64,000 nucleotides of DNA from positions 1 through 64,000 of the forward strand of contig JAKSOF010000007.1 of the NCBI GenBank assembly GCA_024405735.1, read 5' to 3'. Position 1 is the first letter of the stretch; every line of letters begins with the position of its first letter. Positions 61,035-64,000 of this stretch are shown piece after piece. The translations under genes were made by a program, and so were the position numbers. A model generated the notes under the pieces. It searched no databases. It worked only from the letters and a program-made list of their open reading frames with translations, and had not been told where the DNA came from. This DNA is from Victivallaceae bacterium (GTDB lineage: Bacteria > Verrucomicrobiota > Lentisphaeria > Victivallales > Victivallaceae).

Positions 61035-62552
61035 TTACTCCATAAACAGATTCCGGCTGGCGAAAATCGGTTCGGCAGTCAGATTGATGCCGAGCTTGCG
61101 CAAACCGGCTTCATCTCCGGCGTGGGGGAGGTGGCTCATGTGCATTTCACAGCCGGAAAGTTTGGAAAGTTGCTCCATCGCCAGACCGACTGCGGGATTG
61201 CTGGGGACGCTGACGCTCAACGCGGTCAGCGTTTCCGCAAGCGTGAGGCTCAACTGTTTGGCGTGAAGGATCTCCCGTTTGAGTCTGCCGACCGAATGAA
61301 TGACTTCATTGGAAAGCAGCGGCAAAGCGGGGGGCAGTCCGGCGAGCGTTTTGATCGCGTTGAGCACGCAACTTGACGCCGCGTGAAAGAGCGGGGAATT
61401 TTTGCCGGTGACGATCCTGCCGTCGGGCAATTCGATCGCGGCGCCGCAGAATGTGCCGTCGTTGCCTTTGTCCGGCTCCTTTGCCGCTTCGAGCGCGGCA
61501 TTGTGCGCCGCCTGGACGACTTTGCGGTCGAATTCGCTTGCGCCGACGTTTTCCAGCATGATCTTGATCCTTTCGGCGGCGGATTTTTCGCCGCGGCCGT
61601 TGGCGTAATCGGCGAGGGCGCGGTAATAACGGCGGATGATCTCCTGGATCGCCGCTGCGCGTACCGCTTCGTCGTCGCTGATCGCGAAACCGACGCGGTT
61701 GACGCCCATTTCCGTCGGCGAGGCGTAAAGTTGCTCCGGCGGCATGATGCGCGCCAGGATCCGGCGGATCACCGGAAAGACTTCGATGTCGCGGTTGTAG
61801 TTGGTCGCGGTTTCGCCGCGCGCTTCGAGGTGAAACGGATCGACCATGTTGACGTCGCCCAGATCCGCCGTCGCCGCCTCGTAGGCGATGTTGACGGGGT
61901 GATTGAGCGGCAGATTCCAGACGGGGAAAGTTTCAAATTTCGCATAGCCCGCGCGCACGCCGCGCTGAAATTCGTGGTAGACCTGCGACATGCAAGTGCC
62001 CGCCTTGCCGGAATTCGGTCCCGGCCCCGTCACGACGACGATCGGGCGCGTCGTTTCGATGTAGGCGTTGGCGCCGTACCCTGCGGGGCTTGCGATCGTA
62101 TCGACGTCGTTGGGGTAGCCTTCGATCGGACGGTGCGTGTAGACTTTGATGCCGCGCCGCGCAAGTTTGTTGATAAAGGGCTTGACCGACGGCTGATCGC
62201 GGTAACGGGTGACGACGACGGCGCAGACGTCCAGCCCCCAGTCGCGGAGATCGTCGATGGTTTTCATCGTGTCGACGTCGTAGGAAAGTCCGAAATCGGC
62301 GCGGATCTTGCGTTCCTCGATGGCTCCGGCGTGGATGCAGATGATGATGTCGACCTTGTCCTTGAGGCATTGGAGCAGTTTGATTTTCGCATTGGGGTCG
62401 AATCCGGGCAGGACGCGCGCCGCGTGGTAGTCGCAGACGAGTTTGCCGCCGAATTCAAGGTAAAGTTTGTCGTCGAATTTGCCCGCGCGCTCCAAGATCG
62501 CGGCGGACTGTTCTTTCAGATACTTGTCACTGTCAAAGCCGATTTTCGTCAT
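61035..62552 (-). CDS. DUF1846 (UPF0371) family protein
   Basis: A 505-residue protein of normal length for this family. The start TKIGFDSDKYLKEQSAAILERA, the P-loop-like VVVTGPGPNSGKAGTC and GYPNDVDTIASPAGYGANAY are characteristic. Structures of relatives show a nucleotide-binding fold, but biochemical function is not firmly known. No signal peptide. It is transcribed alone on the minus strand. Confidence 0.88.
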   Translation of the reverse strand: MTKIGFDSDKYLKEQSAAILERAGKFDDKLYLEFGGKLVCDYHAARVLPGFDPNAKIKLLQCLKDKVDIIICIHAGAIEERKIRADFGLSYDVDTMKTIDDLRDWGLDVCAVVVTRYRDQPSVKPFINKLARRGIKVYTHRPIEGYPNDVDTIASPAGYGANAYIETTRPIVVVTGPGPNSGKAGTCMSQVYHEFQRGVRAGYAKFETFPVWNLPLNHPVNIAYEAATADLGDVNMVDPFHLEARGETATNYNRDIEVFPVIRRILARIMPPEQLYASPTEMGVNRVGFAISDDEAVRAAAIQEIIRRYYRALADYANGRGEKSAAERIKIMLENVGASEFDRKVVQAAHNAALEAAKEPDKGNDGTFCGAAIELPDGRIVTGKNSPLFHAASSCVLNAIKTLAGLPPALPLLSNEVIHSVGRLKREILHAKQLSLTLAETLTALSVSVPSNPAVGLAMEQLSKLSGCEMHMSHLPHAGDEAGLRKLGINLTAEPIFASRNLFME

Positions 62553-62615
62553 ACCGATGCTGTTTTCCGCGGGGCAACCCGACCCGCTAAAAGAAATGGT
62601 TTTACTTGTTGCTCT

Positions 62616-62644
62616 AATATAATGTCGGAAGTCAAGGAAAGCAA
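62616..62644 (-). promoter_or_regulatory. Promoter of the DUF1846 gene
   Basis: On the minus strand TTGCTT (62639-62644), 17 nt, TATATT (62616-62621). Confidence 0.5.
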
Positions 62645-62759
62645 CTGAAAAAATCCCGCTTTCAAGAGATTTATTTTGAAAATTTTTTCAAACTCCGGCT
62701 TGAAAAAACGCCATTGCTTTTTTTGTCGCGCAAAGGCGCAAAAATCTTTTTCACTTCAC

Positions 62760-62788
62760 TTGCGAAAAACGCCGTTTTGTGCTAAATT
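62760..62788 (+). promoter_or_regulatory. Promoter of folB-mutS, predicted near-leaderless
   Basis: TTGCGA, 17 nt, TAAATT, ending 9 nt before the folB ATG. No ribosome site is visible in between. Confidence 0.4.
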
Positions 62789-62797
62789 AACCATATT

Positions 62798-63151
62798 ATG
62801 GATAAAATTACACTTTGCGGCATCGAATGCCGCGCCATTATCGGCACTTTGCCGTGTGAACGTCTGCGCCGTCAGAAAATCGTGATCGACGCCGACTTGT
62901 CGCTCGACCTCGCTCAGGCGGGGGCAAGCGACCGGCTGGACTACACGGTCGATTATTCCGCCGTCGAGCGCGAGATCGTCGGGATCGCCGAAACGAGCCG
63001 TTTCCAGTTGCTCGAAGCGTTGGCGACGGCGATCGGCCGCAAGATACTGCATCATACTCTCATTGCAAGTTGCCGCATACGGATCTTCAAGCCGGCGGCT
63101 TCGCAGGCGGGGAAAGGCGTCGCCGTCGAAATGAATTTCGCGAGGCGGTAA
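62798..63151 (+). CDS. folB: Dihydroneopterin aldolase
   Basis: A 117-residue folate-synthesis enzyme forming hydroxymethyl-dihydropterin. The N-terminal ITLCGIECRAIIGTLPCERLRRQ and DYTVDYSAVEREIV, with FQLLEALATAIG carrying the active-site glutamate, fit FolB. mutS starts on the base after the stop. Confidence 0.9.
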   Translation: MDKITLCGIECRAIIGTLPCERLRRQKIVIDADLSLDLAQAGASDRLDYTVDYSAVEREIVGIAETSRFQLLEALATAIGRKILHHTLIASCRIRIFKPAASQAGKGVAVEMNFARR

Positions 63152-64000
63152 ATGGCGGAAGTCCTGACTCCGATGATGCAGCAGTACCGCGACGCCAAAT
63201 CGCAGATCCCGGCGGATGCGGTGTTGCTTTTCCGGCTCGGCGACTTTTACGAGGAATTTTTTGAGGATGCCGAAACGGTCAGCCGGGTATTGGAATTGGT
63301 GTTGACCAAACGGCAGAATGTGCCGATGTGCGGATTTCCCCATCACGCGCTGGAAAGTTACCTGCCGCGCCTCGTTGCCGCCGGACTCAAGGTCGCGATC
63401 GCCGATCAGATGGAAGACCCGAAACTCGCGCAGGGCAAGATCGTCAAGCGCGAGATCACGCGCATCATCACGCCGGGAACGGTAACGGACGACACCTTGC
63501 TGAAATTCGACCGCAGCAACTACCTTGCCGCACTGGTCTGCAACGTCAAAAAAAATCTTTATGCGCTTGCCGCGCTCGAAGTTTCGACGGGGGAATTTTT
63601 CTTCGTCATTCCCAAAAACGAGGAGCAGTTAACGGGGGAATTGACGCGTCTTGGCGTCCGCGAAGTCCTGATCCCGCGGAAACTCGGCGCGTTTTTCCGC
63701 GAAGAAAACCGCTTCCCCGACTGCGGCGAAAAGGTTTTGTGGACGGAGCTGGACGATTTTGAATTCGACTTTGCCGAAGCGGAGCATCTTCTTGCGGAGC
63801 ATTTCGGTGTCGCTTCGCTCGACGGTTTCGGGTGCCGCGACTACCCCGAAGCGGTTTCCGCCGCAGGTGCCATTATGCGCTACGCCGTCGACAAACTCCG
63901 GCGCGACGCGAAGCATTTGCAGACGCTCGAATACCGCAATCTCGACCGCAATCTGGAACTCGATCCCATTTCCCTGCGCAATCTGGAATTGGTGAATACG
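63152..64000 (+). CDS. mutS: DNA mismatch repair protein MutS (5' part, cut by window end)
   Basis: 283 codons are visible and the frame is open to the last base. RLGDFYEEFFEDAE contains the mismatch-binding Phe-x-Glu motif, and CGFPHHALESYLPRLV, VAIADQMEDP and REITRIITPGTV are typical of MutS domain I and its connector. The ATPase domain lies beyond the window. It starts directly at the folB stop. Confidence 0.95.
   Translation, partial: MAEVLTPMMQQYRDAKSQIPADAVLLFRLGDFYEEFFEDAETVSRVLELVLTKRQNVPMCGFPHHALESYLPRLVAAGLKVAIADQMEDPKLAQGKIVKREITRIITPGTVTDDTLLKFDRSNYLAALVCNVKKNLYALAALEVSTGEFFFVIPKNEEQLTGELTRLGVREVLIPRKLGAFFREENRFPDCGEKVLWTELDDFEFDFAEAEHLLAEHFGVASLDGFGCRDYPEAVSAAGAIMRYAVDKLRRDAKHLQTLEYRNLDRNLELDPISLRNLELVNT

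Overview
The window looks like a chromosomal segment from a Gram-negative, probably anaerobic, carbohydrate-degrading bacterium of the PVC group, with Lentisphaerota (Victivallis-like) as the best guess. The evidence is lipid A genes (lpxD, lpxB, lptB), a Skp-like chaperone, a long type-2-like IleS, rubrerythrin, an oxygen-sensitive 2-hydroxyacyl-CoA dehydratase-type protein, many secreted glycosidases with lipobox signals, and dispersed non-coding repeats. The phylum is an inference from gene content; no 16S rRNA gene is present. Most genes are GC-rich and densely packed. Many have a recognisable sigma70 promoter of the form TTGnnn, 17 nt, TATATT-like.

Layout. 1-2268: one fused activase/double-cubane dehydratase-type reductase. 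2269-5460: an AT-rich, rearranged island. It holds a candidate peptidoglycan-targeting effector (MuF-like cysteine head plus Tlde1/DUF2778 L,D-transpeptidase-fold domain), a candidate membrane-anchored immunity protein with its own apparently leaderless promoter, a truncated second copy of that immunity gene, a remnant of an OPT-family transporter, and three copies of a repeat that derives in part from the 3' end of the adjacent dsbD gene. 5441-12878: dsbD, tRNA-Lys, rpmB, ileS, apbE, an RluA-type pseudouridine synthase and two identical tRNA-Gly genes. 12879-13772: a gene-free stretch. 13773-18606: a Gfo/Idh oxidoreductase, a sugar acetyltransferase, argB and, divergently, lepA. 18630-19231: tRNA-Leu followed by a 127-bp tandem repeat. 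19232-22153: yceD, queD, queE, queC, rsmI. 22170-27973: a zinc-ribbon coiled-coil protein, a uracil-DNA glycosylase, lptB, hpf, a NifX-like protein, a hotdog thioesterase and copA. 28076-33173: guaB, skp, lpxD, a Sel1-repeat protein, ispD. 33266-42960: an XRE regulator with a conspicuous upstream dyad, uppP, proC, a glycosyltransferase, a degenerate Cas4/RecB-like protein, hemW, truA, rubrerythrin, lpxB, a LOG-family protein and xerD. 43072-60804: large secreted enzymes, GtrA, a mutarotase, a CPA2-EIIA antiporter, valS, and a carbohydrate cluster (GH13, GH16, two GH10 lipoproteins). 60787-61029: a palindromic MITE-like element. 61035-64000: a DUF1846 protein, folB and the start of mutS.

How parts fit together. 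LptB, LpxD, LpxB, Skp and UppP support outer-membrane and cell-wall assembly. QueD, QueE and QueC make the preQ0 precursor of queuosine. The GH16/GH10 proteins degrade external beta-glucan or xylan-type polysaccharides, and the GH13 enzyme handles alpha-glucosides in the cytoplasm. The most promising undescribed item is the 3.9-5.4 kb effector/immunity pair with its orphan immunity fragment; no secretion-system gene is visible nearby.
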